Assembly: GCA_042408875.1 (NCBI GenBank)
Contig: JBHOQS010000015.1
Location: 124,001-188,000, forward strand
Direction: 5' to 3'
DNA length: 64,000 bases
Source of the DNA: JBHOQS01 sp042408875
Lineage (GTDB): Bacteria; Chloroflexota; UBA11872; JBHOQS01
The notes beneath the pieces were generated by a model. That model worked only from the letters and a program-made list of their open reading frames with translations, was not told the origin of the DNA and ran no database searches. Below are positions 26,505 to 34,726 of this stretch, one piece after another; position 1 is the first letter of the stretch; the number at the start of each line of letters is the position of its first letter. A program made the translations under genes and the position numbers.

Positions 26505-27749
26505 ATGCACGCACGCGAGCCCCAGGGCGACGCTGTCCTCGAAGCGATCATCACTGTTGCCGCCGGCGCGGTGGACCGTTCGGATGCCCTGGCCACAGCG
26601 GCGTTGGCGCCGCAGGATATGCTCTTCGCCCGCACAGCCGGGGAATACGCTACAGTGGTCACCCTCACGGAGATCGACGGCCCTGAGCCGGGCCGGCGCG
26701 TGCCCTGCCAGCTGGCCGAGGGCGGGCGGCTCACCTGGCTGGTGGCCGGCCACATGCCGGCCGGGTCGATGCGCCGCTACCGCTGCCTGATCGAGCGTGT
26801 GCGCGGCGGGCGCGCCGAACCGGCCGCAGGGTTGGTCGCCATCCGCCTGGCAGGCGACCACGTATGGTTCACCCGCGACGGCGTCCTGCTCGCTCGGTAC
26901 GCCTACCTGGGCACCTGGAAGCCGTACTTCTGGCCGGTCATGGTGCCGGCCGGCAATGTGGTGCGCGGGGCGTCTGGCGAGCACCAGCATCAGACCGGTT
27001 TGTTCCTCGCCTATGGCGGGCACGGCGGGGAGGGCACCACCAATATCTGGTCGGACTGGGACGAGCCGCCGTATGGCCCGTGCGGGAAGATGGTGCACCT
27101 GGCCTTTGAGCTAGTCGAAGGAGGCCCGGTGCATGGGCGCTTGGTGCAGCGCGTACTCTACACCAAGGCCGATGGCCCGGAGCTCCTGCTGGAGACGCGT
27201 GACGTTCGCTTGACGCCGCTGCCCAACGGAGACCTGGTCTTCGACATCGAGCGGCGAGTAGAGGCGCCACAGGAGCCGCGGCCCGGCCCGTTTATCCTGG
27301 CAGCCAGGGTAGCGGACAGCCTGCGCCTGGTGGACCTGCGCCGCCGCGACGAGCGCGGGTATGCGCAGCCACTCGAGCGCCCCGGTGCACTGGTGGCTGC
27401 CGTCGAGCCGGTCCTGCAACGCCCGGAGAATGCTACCTACCGCACGATCGGGCCATGGCTCGACTGGTACGGCCCGGTGGGCGATGGGATCGCCGGTATT
27501 GCCTTCTTCGACCATCCGGCCAACCCTGGCTTCGGGCAAGGCATCACTGCAGCGGGCTACGGCTGCATGACCCTCTCACACCCGTTCCCCGAGGGCGCCG
27601 CCGGAGCGCTCTACCGTTACCGCGTCCTCGCGCATACCGGCGATGCCACGCAGGCACGCATTGCCCAACGGTACCGTGACTACCTTGAGCCCGTCGAGAC
27701 CACACTGGAAGTGCTGCGCCGCCCGCCGCCGCGCGAGCAGCCTCACTAA
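26505..27749 (+). CDS. DUF6807 (PmoA-like) family protein
   Basis: A 414-residue protein of the DUF6807 family, often annotated 'methane oxygenase PmoA' although unrelated to particulate methane monooxygenase. The family hallmarks are GEHQHQTGLFLAYGGHGG, WSDWDEPPYGP and a distal IAFFDHPANPGF. Clustered histidines suggest a metal or sugar site, but no activity is established to my knowledge. No signal peptide. It follows a Gfo/Idh/MocA gene, a common pairing in sugar catabolic loci, and is followed by a paralogue. Confidence 0.85.
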   Translation: MHAREPQGDAVLEAIITVAAGAVDRSDALATAALAPQDMLFARTAGEYATVVTLTEIDGPEPGRRVPCQLAEGGRLTWLVAGHMPAGSMRRYRCLIERVRGGRAEPAAGLVAIRLAGDHVWFTRDGVLLARYAYLGTWKPYFWPVMVPAGNVVRGASGEHQHQTGLFLAYGGHGGEGTTNIWSDWDEPPYGPCGKMVHLAFELVEGGPVHGRLVQRVLYTKADGPELLLETRDVRLTPLPNGDLVFDIERRVEAPQEPRPGPFILAARVADSLRLVDLRRRDERGYAQPLERPGALVAAVEPVLQRPENATYRTIGPWLDWYGPVGDGIAGIAFFDHPANPGFGQGITAAGYGCMTLSHPFPEGAAGALYRYRVLAHTGDATQARIAQRYRDYLEPVETTLEVLRRPPPREQPH

Positions 27750-27835
27750 CCGGGGCAGGTCTCTCTCGATCTCGCTCGTCGACGCGACAAAACGCGGCGC
27801 AGCATGATACAGCGCGACAGGGAGGCGTCAGCGGC

Positions 27836-28969
27836 ATGGCTACCGACACGCAGTCATTTCATCGCCGCCTGCATGTGCAGGCCGGTGCGGTGGATCGCTA
27901 CGACAGCATCGTCCGGGTCCCTCTGGGCCTTCCGCCGGATACGGTGGTTGCTGTGCGGGAAGAAGGACAGCCCGCGGAGGCGGTGCCGGCGCAGGTTGAT
28001 CCGGCTGGCAACCTGGTCTGGGTGCTGCACGGGACTACGCCGGCTGGGACGGCCCGCACGTTCATCGTTGAGGCCGGCGCTCGCATTCCTCATCAGGACC
28101 GCGTGAGCGTGCAGGTTTATCCCGCCATCCTCGTCATTAGAGCCGGCGACCGCCTCATCGCGCACTACAACTACACCGGCGTGTGGAAGCCTTACCTCTG
28201 CCCGCTGATGGGGCCTACCGGCAATGTTGTGCGCGGCGCATCGGCCGAGCACCAGCATCAGGCCGGGCTCTTTTTCTCGTACGGCGGGCACTTCACGCCG
28301 ACCAACATCTGGTCGGATTGGGACGAGCCGGTCTATGGTCCGGACGGCAAGATGCTGCACCGCGGCTTCGTCGCAGTAACCGGCGGGCCGGTGTTCGCCC
28401 GCATCGTCCAGCGCGTGGCCTACATGGCGGCCGATGGAAGCATTCTGCTGGACGAGCGCCGCGAGCTGCGGATCTATCCCCTGCCCGGGGGCGCCACCGT
28501 CGTGGACTTCGTGCGCACCTGCCCGCGGCCGCAGGAGCCGAGCGGTGGGCCGTTTAGCCTCTCCTGCCGCGTGGCCGACGCCTTGCGCACGGTGGACATG
28601 GCCCGCCGCGGTCCGCCGCCGGAGCGGCGCATGCTCCCCACGGACAACCCGGGCAAGATGGAGAGCTCGACCGGGGAGGTCTCACAGGGGGAGCGGCTGG
28701 AGAGTGTGCGCTGGCTAGACCGCTCGGGGGCGCTCCCCGGCGGCTGGGGCGGACTGGCCTTCTTTGACCACCCGAGCAACCCCGGCTATCCCGGGCGCCT
28801 GAGCGCGGCCGGCTACGGCACCATGGGCCTGGCCTATGACTTCCCGGCTGGCCAGGAGGTGGCCACCTGGCGGTACCGCGTGTACACTCATGCCGGCGAC
28901 GCCGCGCAGGCCCTTATCGAGGCACGCTGGCAGGATTTCGCTCATCCTCCTCAGGTGGTCGTAGACTGA
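27836..28969 (+). CDS. DUF6807 (PmoA-like) family protein, paralogue
   Basis: A 377-residue paralogue of the preceding gene, sharing GASAEHQHQAGLFFSYGGHF, NIWSDWDEPVYGPDGKM and LAFFDHPSNPGYPG at the same relative positions. The N-terminal domain differs more. GGAGG precedes the ATG by about 11 bases and the gap to the first copy is 86 bases, so one transcript is likely. The tandem arrangement looks like an old duplication. Function unknown beyond the sugar-related neighbourhood. Confidence 0.85.
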   Translation: MATDTQSFHRRLHVQAGAVDRYDSIVRVPLGLPPDTVVAVREEGQPAEAVPAQVDPAGNLVWVLHGTTPAGTARTFIVEAGARIPHQDRVSVQVYPAILVIRAGDRLIAHYNYTGVWKPYLCPLMGPTGNVVRGASAEHQHQAGLFFSYGGHFTPTNIWSDWDEPVYGPDGKMLHRGFVAVTGGPVFARIVQRVAYMAADGSILLDERRELRIYPLPGGATVVDFVRTCPRPQEPSGGPFSLSCRVADALRTVDMARRGPPPERRMLPTDNPGKMESSTGEVSQGERLESVRWLDRSGALPGGWGGLAFFDHPSNPGYPGRLSAAGYGTMGLAYDFPAGQEVATWRYRVYTHAGDAAQALIEARWQDFAHPPQVVVD

Positions 28970-29047
28970 GGCAGGAGCCGGTTTGAAACCTGTCCGGGCA
29001 GAGGCACCCCTCTCAGCACCAGTCCGGGGTCCAGGTTTCCGCCTCCC

Positions 29048-29076
29048 GTAGGGGCAGGTTTCAAACCTGCCCCTAC
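29048..29076. repeat. Perfect palindrome, 14-bp arms
   Basis: GTAGGGGCAGGTTT, one base, then its exact reverse complement. The GTAGGGGC...GCCCCTAC ends are shared with the palindrome at 40934-40962, with different centres. Confidence 0.85.
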
Positions 29077-29300
29077 CACTACTACCTGCCCCTGCCGCTA
29101 CCTGCCCTACTGCTACCACCTACCGCTGCCTCCACATCCACCCTGCCGGGCGACGATCACCCCCAGCCATGCTCCCGTCCTTGCCCCACGCTCCCCCGCG
29201 AGACAACGGGCGCCTGTGGCTATATCCCTGTCCTCGCCCCAAGCTCCCCTCTCCTCTCAGGGGAGGGGTCCTCCCACCTCCAGCACGGCACCCACGCACA

Positions 29301-29309
29301 TGCTAGAAT
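29301..29309 (+). promoter_or_regulatory. Extended -10 element TGCTAGAAT
   Basis: TGCTAGAAT lies about 52 bases upstream of the epimerase start at 29361. The -35 region is poor, as expected for an extended -10 promoter. Confidence 0.4.
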
Positions 29310-29360
29310 GCGCGCAAAACCGATGTGGCAGCATATGTTGCCAGAACGGAGGCCAAACGC

Positions 29361-30383
29361 ATGAAGGTGCTGGTAACGGGCGCCACCGGACAGGTGGGCT
29401 GCCGGTTAGTGCGTCAGCTTCTGGCTGCCAACTATGAGGTGCGCGGGACGGTCTGGCTGAAGGACCCCTCCCTCGAGCGCGTCGCCGGGCTGGATCTTGA
29501 GCTCCTGGAAGGCGACTTGACCGATCTGGAGTTCGTACGTCGGGCGGTACAGGGGGTCGATGCGGTCATTCACACGGCGAACCTGGTCGGGCCGTACTTC
29601 GAAAACAACGTGCAGACCACGCTCCAGGTGGCGCGCGCCTGCGGCGAAGTGGCCGGCCGCCTCGACCGCCTGATTTATGTGAGTTCATCGGCAGTTTTCC
29701 CGAACGACAGTCACATCGTGGCCTGCGCCTACCACCCGGTGGACGAACTTCATCCCAAGCGCCCGCCCAGTGAGTACGCCCTCTCGAAGTTGATCGGGGA
29801 GGAGATCGTCGAGCTGATGGCGCGCCGCACCGGATTGCGCACTGTGATCATGCGGCCCAGCCACATCCTCTCCGGCGATAAGATCATGCAGCAGTTCACT
29901 GTGGCGCGCGTGGTGGCAGTGCTGAAATCCGGACAGCAGAACCGCTCGAGCGAGCTCTATATGTCCGACGGCACTGAACTCTGGCGCCAGGTCGAGGCGG
30001 CGGCCGAGGACCCCACCCAGCCGTGCAGCGTGCGCGACCTGGACGGCCGGCCCTGGTACTACCAGCCGAATGATGCCCGGGACGTCGCCCACAGCCTCGT
30101 CTGTGCGCTTCAGGCACCTGAAGCGCTGGGCGAGTCCTTCAATCTGGGCGCGCCGGAGCCCTTCCTGTTCCCGCAGGGGGCGGCGCTGCTGGCCGAGCTC
30201 ACCGGGCGCAAGCTCTTGGAGATTCGTCTGCCGGTGCAGTGGCGGTACGACCATGCCATTGGCAAGGCCAGGGCCTGGATCGGCTACCGCCCGCGCGGTG
30301 ACCTGCGCACGATGATGCAGTCAGCGCAGGCGTACCGGCAGGGCGAGCCCGATTACGACTGGACGAACGTCCCGGCGTCGTAA
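29361..30383 (+). CDS. NAD-dependent epimerase/dehydratase family protein
   Basis: Extended SDR of 340 residues. The Rossmann motif MKVLVTGATGQVGCRL opens the protein; the catalytic set is Ser in IYVSSSAVF and Tyr/Lys in SEYALSKLIGE. Family members epimerise or dehydrate nucleotide sugars or act on free sugar acids. ATG 29361 is chosen because GGAGG lies eight bases upstream and the Rossmann motif begins directly there. It sits between the DUF6807 pair and the UxuB-type SDR. Confidence 0.87.
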   Translation: MKVLVTGATGQVGCRLVRQLLAANYEVRGTVWLKDPSLERVAGLDLELLEGDLTDLEFVRRAVQGVDAVIHTANLVGPYFENNVQTTLQVARACGEVAGRLDRLIYVSSSAVFPNDSHIVACAYHPVDELHPKRPPSEYALSKLIGEEIVELMARRTGLRTVIMRPSHILSGDKIMQQFTVARVVAVLKSGQQNRSSELYMSDGTELWRQVEAAAEDPTQPCSVRDLDGRPWYYQPNDARDVAHSLVCALQAPEALGESFNLGAPEPFLFPQGAALLAELTGRKLLEIRLPVQWRYDHAIGKARAWIGYRPRGDLRTMMQSAQAYRQGEPDYDWTNVPAS

Positions 30384-30441
30384 ATCCGCCGGTACGGACG
30401 AGGCCCTCGTGAGAGCACACCACGCGCAGCCATCGCCGGGC

Positions 30442-30450
30442 TGCTACGAT
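30442..30450 (+). promoter_or_regulatory. Extended -10 element TGCTACGAT
   Basis: TGCTACGAT lies about 50 bases upstream of the SDR start at 30500, suggesting the SDR, LarA-like and coupled genes have their own promoter. Confidence 0.4.
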
Positions 30451-30499
30451 ATGGATGGGGAGACGGTGCACAGAGGCTGTATCACGGGAGACCTCAGGC

Positions 30500-31330
30500 G
30501 TGAGTGCTCGACTGTTCGACTTGTTCGCGCTCCAGGATCGCGTGGCCATCGTCACCGGTGGGAGCGGCGCGCTGGGCCGGGCTATGGCGCAGGGGCTGCT
30601 CGACGCCGGGGCGCGGGTCTGCATCCTGGCGCGTGATCTGGCGCGCGCGCAGGCTGTGGCCGAGGCGCTCTCCCCGGGTCTGGAGCGCACGCTGGCGCTG
30701 AGCGCCGATGTCACGCGGCGTGAGGCGCTGGAGGAGGCCGCCACGGCCGTCCTCGGCCGCTGGGGGCGCATCGACATCCTGGTCAACGCCGCCGGCGGCA
30801 ACCGGCCGGAGGCAACTACCAGCCCGGCGCAGAGCTTCTTCGACCTGTCGCCGGAGGCCCTGCGCGCCGCGGTTGACCTCAACCTCTTCGGTACGGTCCT
30901 GCCCTGCCAGGTGTTCGGCCGGGCCATGGCGCAGTCTGGCGCAGGCAGCATCATCAACATCTCGTCCATGGCCGCCATCCGGCCGCTCACCCGGGTGGTG
31001 GCCTACGCCGCGGCCAAGGCTGCGGTTGACAACTTCACCCGCTGGCTGGCAGTCTACATGGCCCAGGAGTTCTCGCCGGCCATTCGCGTCAATGCCATCG
31101 CCCCGGGCTTCTTCCTGGGCGAGCAAAACCGGGCGCTCCTGATCGATCAGGCTACCGGTGAGCTCACGCCGCGCGGCCGCGCGATCATCGACCACACGCC
31201 GATGCGCCGCTTCGGTGACCCGGCTGACCTCGTCGGTACAGTGGTCTGGCTGGCTTCCCCGGCGTCGGCGTTCGTGACCGGCATCGTCGTGCCGGTCGAC
31301 GGTGGCTTTTCTGCCTTCAGTGGAGTGTGA
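30500..31330 (+). CDS. SDR family D-mannonate oxidoreductase / fructuronate reductase (UxuB/YjmF type)
   Basis: A 276-residue SDR that would reduce D-fructuronate to D-mannonate, or the reverse, in glucuronate breakdown. Motifs: cofactor site VTGGSGALGRAMAQG, catalytic NISSMAAIRPLT and YAAAKAAVDNF. Its long diagnostic segments GNRPEATTSPAQSFFDL, IAPGFFLGEQNRALL and the C-terminal VPVDGGFSAFSGV match the SDR-type mannonate oxidoreductases of Gram-positive bacteria well. Start GTG 30500 has GGGAG nine bases upstream. The LarA-like gene starts three bases after its stop, a tight operon. Confidence 0.82.
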   Translation: MSARLFDLFALQDRVAIVTGGSGALGRAMAQGLLDAGARVCILARDLARAQAVAEALSPGLERTLALSADVTRREALEEAATAVLGRWGRIDILVNAAGGNRPEATTSPAQSFFDLSPEALRAAVDLNLFGTVLPCQVFGRAMAQSGAGSIINISSMAAIRPLTRVVAYAAAKAAVDNFTRWLAVYMAQEFSPAIRVNAIAPGFFLGEQNRALLIDQATGELTPRGRAIIDHTPMRRFGDPADLVGTVVWLASPASAFVTGIVVPVDGGFSAFSGV

Positions 31331-31333
31331 CCG

Positions 31334-32605
31334 ATGCTCTTCTCCAAACGAACCGCCGAGGGTGTTCTCGACGAGCCCCAGATCCGCGAGACCCTTGCCA
31401 CTGCGCTGGAGCACGCCGGATTGGGTGGAAAGCGCGTGCTGGTCATCGTGCCGGATGGCACACGCAGCGGGCCGATCGGTCTCTTCTTCCGCGCCTTCTG
31501 CGAGCTCCTGCTCCCCCAAGTGGGCGCGCTCGACTTCCTCATCGCCCTGGGCACGCACCCGCCGATGGAGGATGAGGCGATCCGGCGGCGTTGGCAGCTC
31601 ACGCCAGAGGAGTGGGAACGCTATACCACACGCGTGCACGTGTTCAACCATGAATGGTGGAAGCCGCAGACCTTCTGTACGCCCGGCGTTATCCCCGCCG
31701 AAGAGATCGCTGAGCTCAGCGGCGGGCTGCTGCGCCAGGAGGTGCCGGTCCGGCTCAACCGCAAGGTGCTGGAGTACGACCAGGTGATTATCTGCGGGCC
31801 GGTATTTCCCCATGAGGTGGTGGGCTTCTCCGGTGGCAGCAAGTACTTCTTCCCAGGTATCTCCGGGCCGGAGGTGATTAACGTCACGCACTGGCTCGGC
31901 GCGCTGCTCACCAGCTTCAAGATCATCGGTACGAAAGATACCGCCGTACGCGCCGTGATCGAGCGTGCTGCCGCGATGGTGCAGGTGCCAGTGCTGGCCT
32001 GCTGCCTGGTGGTGAAGGATGAGGGAGTGGCCGGGCTCTATCTCGGCCCGCGGCAGGAGGCCTGGGCGCGGGCGGCCGATCATTCTGCCCAGGTGCACGT
32101 GACCTACCTTGACCGTCCGGTGCAGCGCGTGCTCTCGATTATGCCGGCTATGTACGACGATATCTGGACCGCGGCGAAGGGGATGTACAAGGCAGAGCCG
32201 GTGGTAGCCGATGGAGGCGAGGTCATCATCTACGCGCCCCACATCACCGAATTTTCTTACACGCACGGGAAGATCATTGAGGAGATCGGCTATCACGTGC
32301 GTGACTACTTCGTCAAGCAGTGGGACCGCTTCAAGCACTATCCGTGGGGCGTGCTGGCGCATAGCACCCATCTGCGCGGGATGGGCGAGTACGACGCAGC
32401 CACCGGCATTGAGTCGCCGCGCATTCAGGTGACGCTGGCGACCGGCATTCCGGCCGAGCGCTGCGCCCGCGTGAACCTGGGCTACCTGGATCCTTGCACC
32501 ATCCGGCCTGAGGAGTGGCTCGCCCACGCTGAGCCCGACACGCTGGTTATCCCCAAGGCAGGCGAACAGCTCTACCGCCTGCGCGCACAGGAGGCTCCCC
32601 GATGA
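31334..32605 (+). CDS. LarA-like nickel-dependent racemase/epimerase (DUF2088)
   Basis: A 423-residue LarA-superfamily protein. Residues that in lactate racemase bind substrate or the nickel-pincer nucleotide are present: DGTR (Asp41, Arg44), LGTHPPM (His75), FPHEVVGFSGGSKYFFPG (His160 and the cofactor lysine Lys170) and NVTHW (His186). So it should bind the NPN cofactor. Family knowledge: LarA homologues racemise or epimerise many 2-hydroxy acids, including sugar acids. Next to a mannonate oxidoreductase, a sugar-acid epimerase role is a reasonable inference. The larB, larC and larE genes needed to make the cofactor are not in this window. Confidence 0.85.
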   Translation: MLFSKRTAEGVLDEPQIRETLATALEHAGLGGKRVLVIVPDGTRSGPIGLFFRAFCELLLPQVGALDFLIALGTHPPMEDEAIRRRWQLTPEEWERYTTRVHVFNHEWWKPQTFCTPGVIPAEEIAELSGGLLRQEVPVRLNRKVLEYDQVIICGPVFPHEVVGFSGGSKYFFPGISGPEVINVTHWLGALLTSFKIIGTKDTAVRAVIERAAAMVQVPVLACCLVVKDEGVAGLYLGPRQEAWARAADHSAQVHVTYLDRPVQRVLSIMPAMYDDIWTAAKGMYKAEPVVADGGEVIIYAPHITEFSYTHGKIIEEIGYHVRDYFVKQWDRFKHYPWGVLAHSTHLRGMGEYDAATGIESPRIQVTLATGIPAERCARVNLGYLDPCTIRPEEWLAHAEPDTLVIPKAGEQLYRLRAQEAPR

Positions 32606-33510
32606 CGGCTGTGCATGCCACCGAGGTGCCCATTGCCCACATTGAAGATGAGCAGTCGCTTGCCCGCGTGCTGGAGGTCCTGCGCGCTCTCCACGGCGCG
32701 GAGTACATCTTTGCCGTGCAACGTTGGGATGGCGAGACCCGCCTGGACGCGCCGCCAGGATCGATGGCGTACCGCTTCGTGATCGCGGCAGAGCAGGCGG
32801 CCGCGTCCTTGCAGCCGGGTGATCTGGTGCGCGGCCCTTCGCCGGGCGGGCCCTATCGCCGACTTGACAGTGAGCTGGCGGAAGTCACGGCTGCCTGCAT
32901 AGAGGCACTCTGGCCGGGCGATGTGCTGGTCGCCGGCGGCTCCGCCGGTGCCGGAGTAGTAGTCACCGGCCGCGGCGTGTACTTCGAAGTCATCGCCCCG
33001 GCGACCCCCTACCATGCCCCGGCGCTGGCGCTCCTGCGGAACCTGCCCGACCGCCCGCGCGGCTGTGCCGCCTACCCCGGAGCGTTTCGACGGGAGGCGC
33101 TCCCACCAGAGCCCAGCGAAGCCGGCGATGACCGCCGCGGGGTAAACCGGGTGAATGGGCATGCTCTCGACATGCGCTCCGACCGGACACCGCCTCCGAG
33201 CGCCCATTACCACAGTCCCGTTCCCTGCGGTGGCGGGCAGGCAGTGAGCCACTCCGAGACAGCGCTTATCCTGCCCCGGCGAGCTTATGGCCTGCCACCG
33301 GTTGCCGGTGCCGATGAAGGACACGCCATCATCTACTGCCGCCCGGCCGAGGACCCATCCGACCGAGTGCGCATCCTGCTCCGGCCGGGCGCACTCATTG
33401 TTACGCCGGCCACCGATCGCTGGGTAATGGGGCACTGTTTCGAGAACGCTTTCGCTATGCTGGTGGCCATCCCGGGCTTCGTTGCTCCGGCGATCCCTAT
33501 CGCCGGTTAG
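32602..33510 (+). CDS. Unknown protein translationally coupled to the LarA-like gene
   Basis: A 302-residue protein whose ATG overlaps the LarA-like stop (ATGA), so it is translationally coupled. The N-terminal part (IEDEQSLARVLEVLRALHGAEYIFAVQRWDGETR) and the middle (WPGDVLVAGGSAGAGVVVTGRGVYFEVIAP) look like beta-rich domains; the C-terminal ~85 residues (RILLRPGALIVTPATDRWVMGHCFENAFAMLVAI) are cupin-like in pattern. Between them, residues ~155-210 form a Pro/Arg/His-rich linker. I do not recognise the family. Coupling suggests it works with the racemase, perhaps on the same sugar acid. Confidence 0.7.
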   Translation: MTAVHATEVPIAHIEDEQSLARVLEVLRALHGAEYIFAVQRWDGETRLDAPPGSMAYRFVIAAEQAAASLQPGDLVRGPSPGGPYRRLDSELAEVTAACIEALWPGDVLVAGGSAGAGVVVTGRGVYFEVIAPATPYHAPALALLRNLPDRPRGCAAYPGAFRREALPPEPSEAGDDRRGVNRVNGHALDMRSDRTPPPSAHYHSPVPCGGGQAVSHSETALILPRRAYGLPPVAGADEGHAIIYCRPAEDPSDRVRILLRPGALIVTPATDRWVMGHCFENAFAMLVAIPGFVAPAIPIAG

Positions 33511-33650
33511 CGCACCGGCTAGGTCTGTGCCTGCTGGCGGCGCACTGTGCTCATGGAGTACAGTTGGAGCACAGTACGCCGCTCCTGTCGGGCTGGGGCA
33601 ACAACAGGCTTGTACGGCGGTGTACCTTACCCGTTCGGGGACACGATCGC

Positions 33651-33932
33651 TCACTGGGCGTCGGAATCTTTCGACTGCAAGTACACCGCCGCGGCGATAC
33701 AGCCGAGGGCCAGCAGCGCCAGCGCGAGCTCAAGTATCAGCACGACGGGTAACGTAAGCCAGTCTAGCAGGCGCGGTGCGAGCACGAGGACGATAAGCGC
33801 GCCAAGCGCCAGGCCAGCGAAGATGACCAGCAAGGCAACGAAGCCCGTGCGCGCTGGCGGTCTAGGGCGCTGCTGGCCAGGGCCCGAGCCCTGGCCAGCA
33901 GCGGAATGCGGTGGACAATGCTCTCCTGCCAT
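33651..33932 (-). CDS. Two-TM small membrane protein containing a palindromic insert
   Basis: A 93-residue protein from ATG 33932, with GAGGGAG four bases upstream. A polar N terminus (~30 residues) precedes two hydrophobic helices (FVALLVIFAGLALGALIVLVLA and LPVVLILELALALLALGCIAA). The polar part is encoded by a perfect 36-bp inverted repeat (33868-33903, 16-bp arms) that translates as AAGQGSGPGQQR, so a palindromic element appears to have been taken into the frame. No family recognised. Confidence 0.55.
   Translation of the reverse strand: MAGEHCPPHSAAGQGSGPGQQRPRPPARTGFVALLVIFAGLALGALIVLVLAPRLLDWLTLPVVLILELALALLALGCIAAAVYLQSKDSDAQ
33868..33903. repeat. Perfect palindrome with 16-bp arms inside a gene
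   Basis: CGCTGCTGGCCAGGGC, four bases, then its exact reverse complement. It lies in the N-terminal coding part of the two-TM protein gene. Confidence 0.85.
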
Positions 33933-34292
33933 TGGCTCCCTCAGCGCAGGGCAAAGTTTCAGTAGGCACCTCATCGCTCACCTCTCCAGGCCGATTATGG
34001 GCAGGAGAGGTTGCCAAGAGCTGGCAGTGCTGTAGCGCATCACTGCCAGAGTGTGCCAAGGACTACCATGGGCGAATGGCTGGCGGCGCTGAAGCGGTTC
34101 TCCCTAGGTGCGACGAGCTGAGGCAGGATGTTCGTGTCTTCTATGCTCTCGGAGCCAGCGCGTGATCATGCGACGTGGTAATTCGGCAGGTCTAGGGGCT
34201 TCTATACTCTCAGAGCTAGCGCACTCGATGGGATCGCACCTCTCTCATTGCCACTGGCTTACGTCTAGCTTACGGCTAGCTTAATAACTCGC
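33933..34292. other. Spacer with a diverged tandem duplication
   Basis: About 360 bases. CTTCTATGCTCTCGGAGCCA at 34138 recurs, with few changes, at 34199 (24 bp, 61 bases apart), part of a diverged ~61-bp duplication. CTAGCTTACG-like words repeat near 34257-34285. No gene seen. Confidence 0.5.
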
Positions 34293-34424
34293 TTATGGAC
34301 TGCGCAGGATCAGGCTAGCGAGCCCAATTAGCGCCAGCACCAGAACCACAGCAATGAACACCGCCACAACGTACTCGACCGGGCCTGGGCGCTGGCGAGG
34401 CCCGCCACCGTTCCTCCCGGCCAT
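34293..34424 (-). CDS. Single-TM miniprotein, 43 aa
   Basis: ATG 34424 to TAA 34293. A strong AAGGAGG lies nine bases upstream, preceded by an AT-rich island. The product starts MAGRNGGGPRQRPGPVEY and continues as one hydrophobic helix (VVAVFIAVVLVLALIGLASLIL) ending RSP. The N-terminal positive charge and single helix predict an N-in membrane peptide. It is too short for homology by eye but the signals for translation are excellent. It is similar in plan to the 49-residue gene at 16894-17043. Confidence 0.65.
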   Translation of the reverse strand: MAGRNGGGPRQRPGPVEYVVAVFIAVVLVLALIGLASLILRSP

Positions 34425-34438
34425 GGCATCTCTCCTCC

Positions 34439-34480
34439 TTTTTTAAATTTTTATTTAAAAAATTAAAATTTTTAATTACC
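34439..34480. repeat. AT-rich island
   Basis: About 42 bases with almost no G or C, made of interleaved T and A runs that are nearly self-complementary. It lies directly upstream of the ribosome-binding site of the 43-aa gene and could supply an UP-element-like or promoter function. The rest of 34481-34711 shows no gene. Confidence 0.6.
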
Positions 34481-34711
34481 TTGTTCATCGTTCTTCTGAA
34501 CTCAGCTTCCTACGCTTTACCGTGCAGCACCTTAAACGGTGTTCGCTGCTGTCGCTGGAGGACAGGAGATCACTCGCAGTGCTGCCAAGAGCACTGCTGT
34601 TTGTACGATCCGAACGGCATGCTGATCCGCAGCTAGAGACGCCTCCTCGGAGTTTCGTGCGGCTCCGTGCTCGTGTGATGCAGCAACTCGGCTGCGTACA
34701 TAGGCTGTGCA

Positions 34712-34720
34712 TGCTACGAT
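34712..34720 (+). promoter_or_regulatory. Extended -10 element giving a probable leaderless mRNA
   Basis: TGCTACGAT ends seven bases before the GTG at 34727, so transcription should start at or next to the start codon. There is no ribosome-binding site. Confidence 0.45.
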
Positions 34721-34726
34721 GCACAT

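Larger units (their letters stand above)
28970..29360. other. Spacer with palindromic and pyrimidine-rich repeats
   Basis: About 390 bases without a gene. It contains a degenerate palindrome (GGTTTGAAACC near 28980), the perfect palindrome at 29048-29076, a stretch of degenerate CTACCTGCC copies (29075-29135) and a second copy of the G/C-run hairpin (29240-29277). Confidence 0.6.

Noticed and set aside
26505..28969. Methane monooxygenase subunit
   Set aside because: The 'PmoA' family name is misleading; the sequences lack the membrane helices of particulate methane monooxygenase.
30494..32527. 677-codon minus-strand frame opposite the SDR and LarA-like genes
   Set aside because: Long but antisense to two genes with intact catalytic motifs; His/Arg/Gly-rich and repeat-free, typical of shadow frames.
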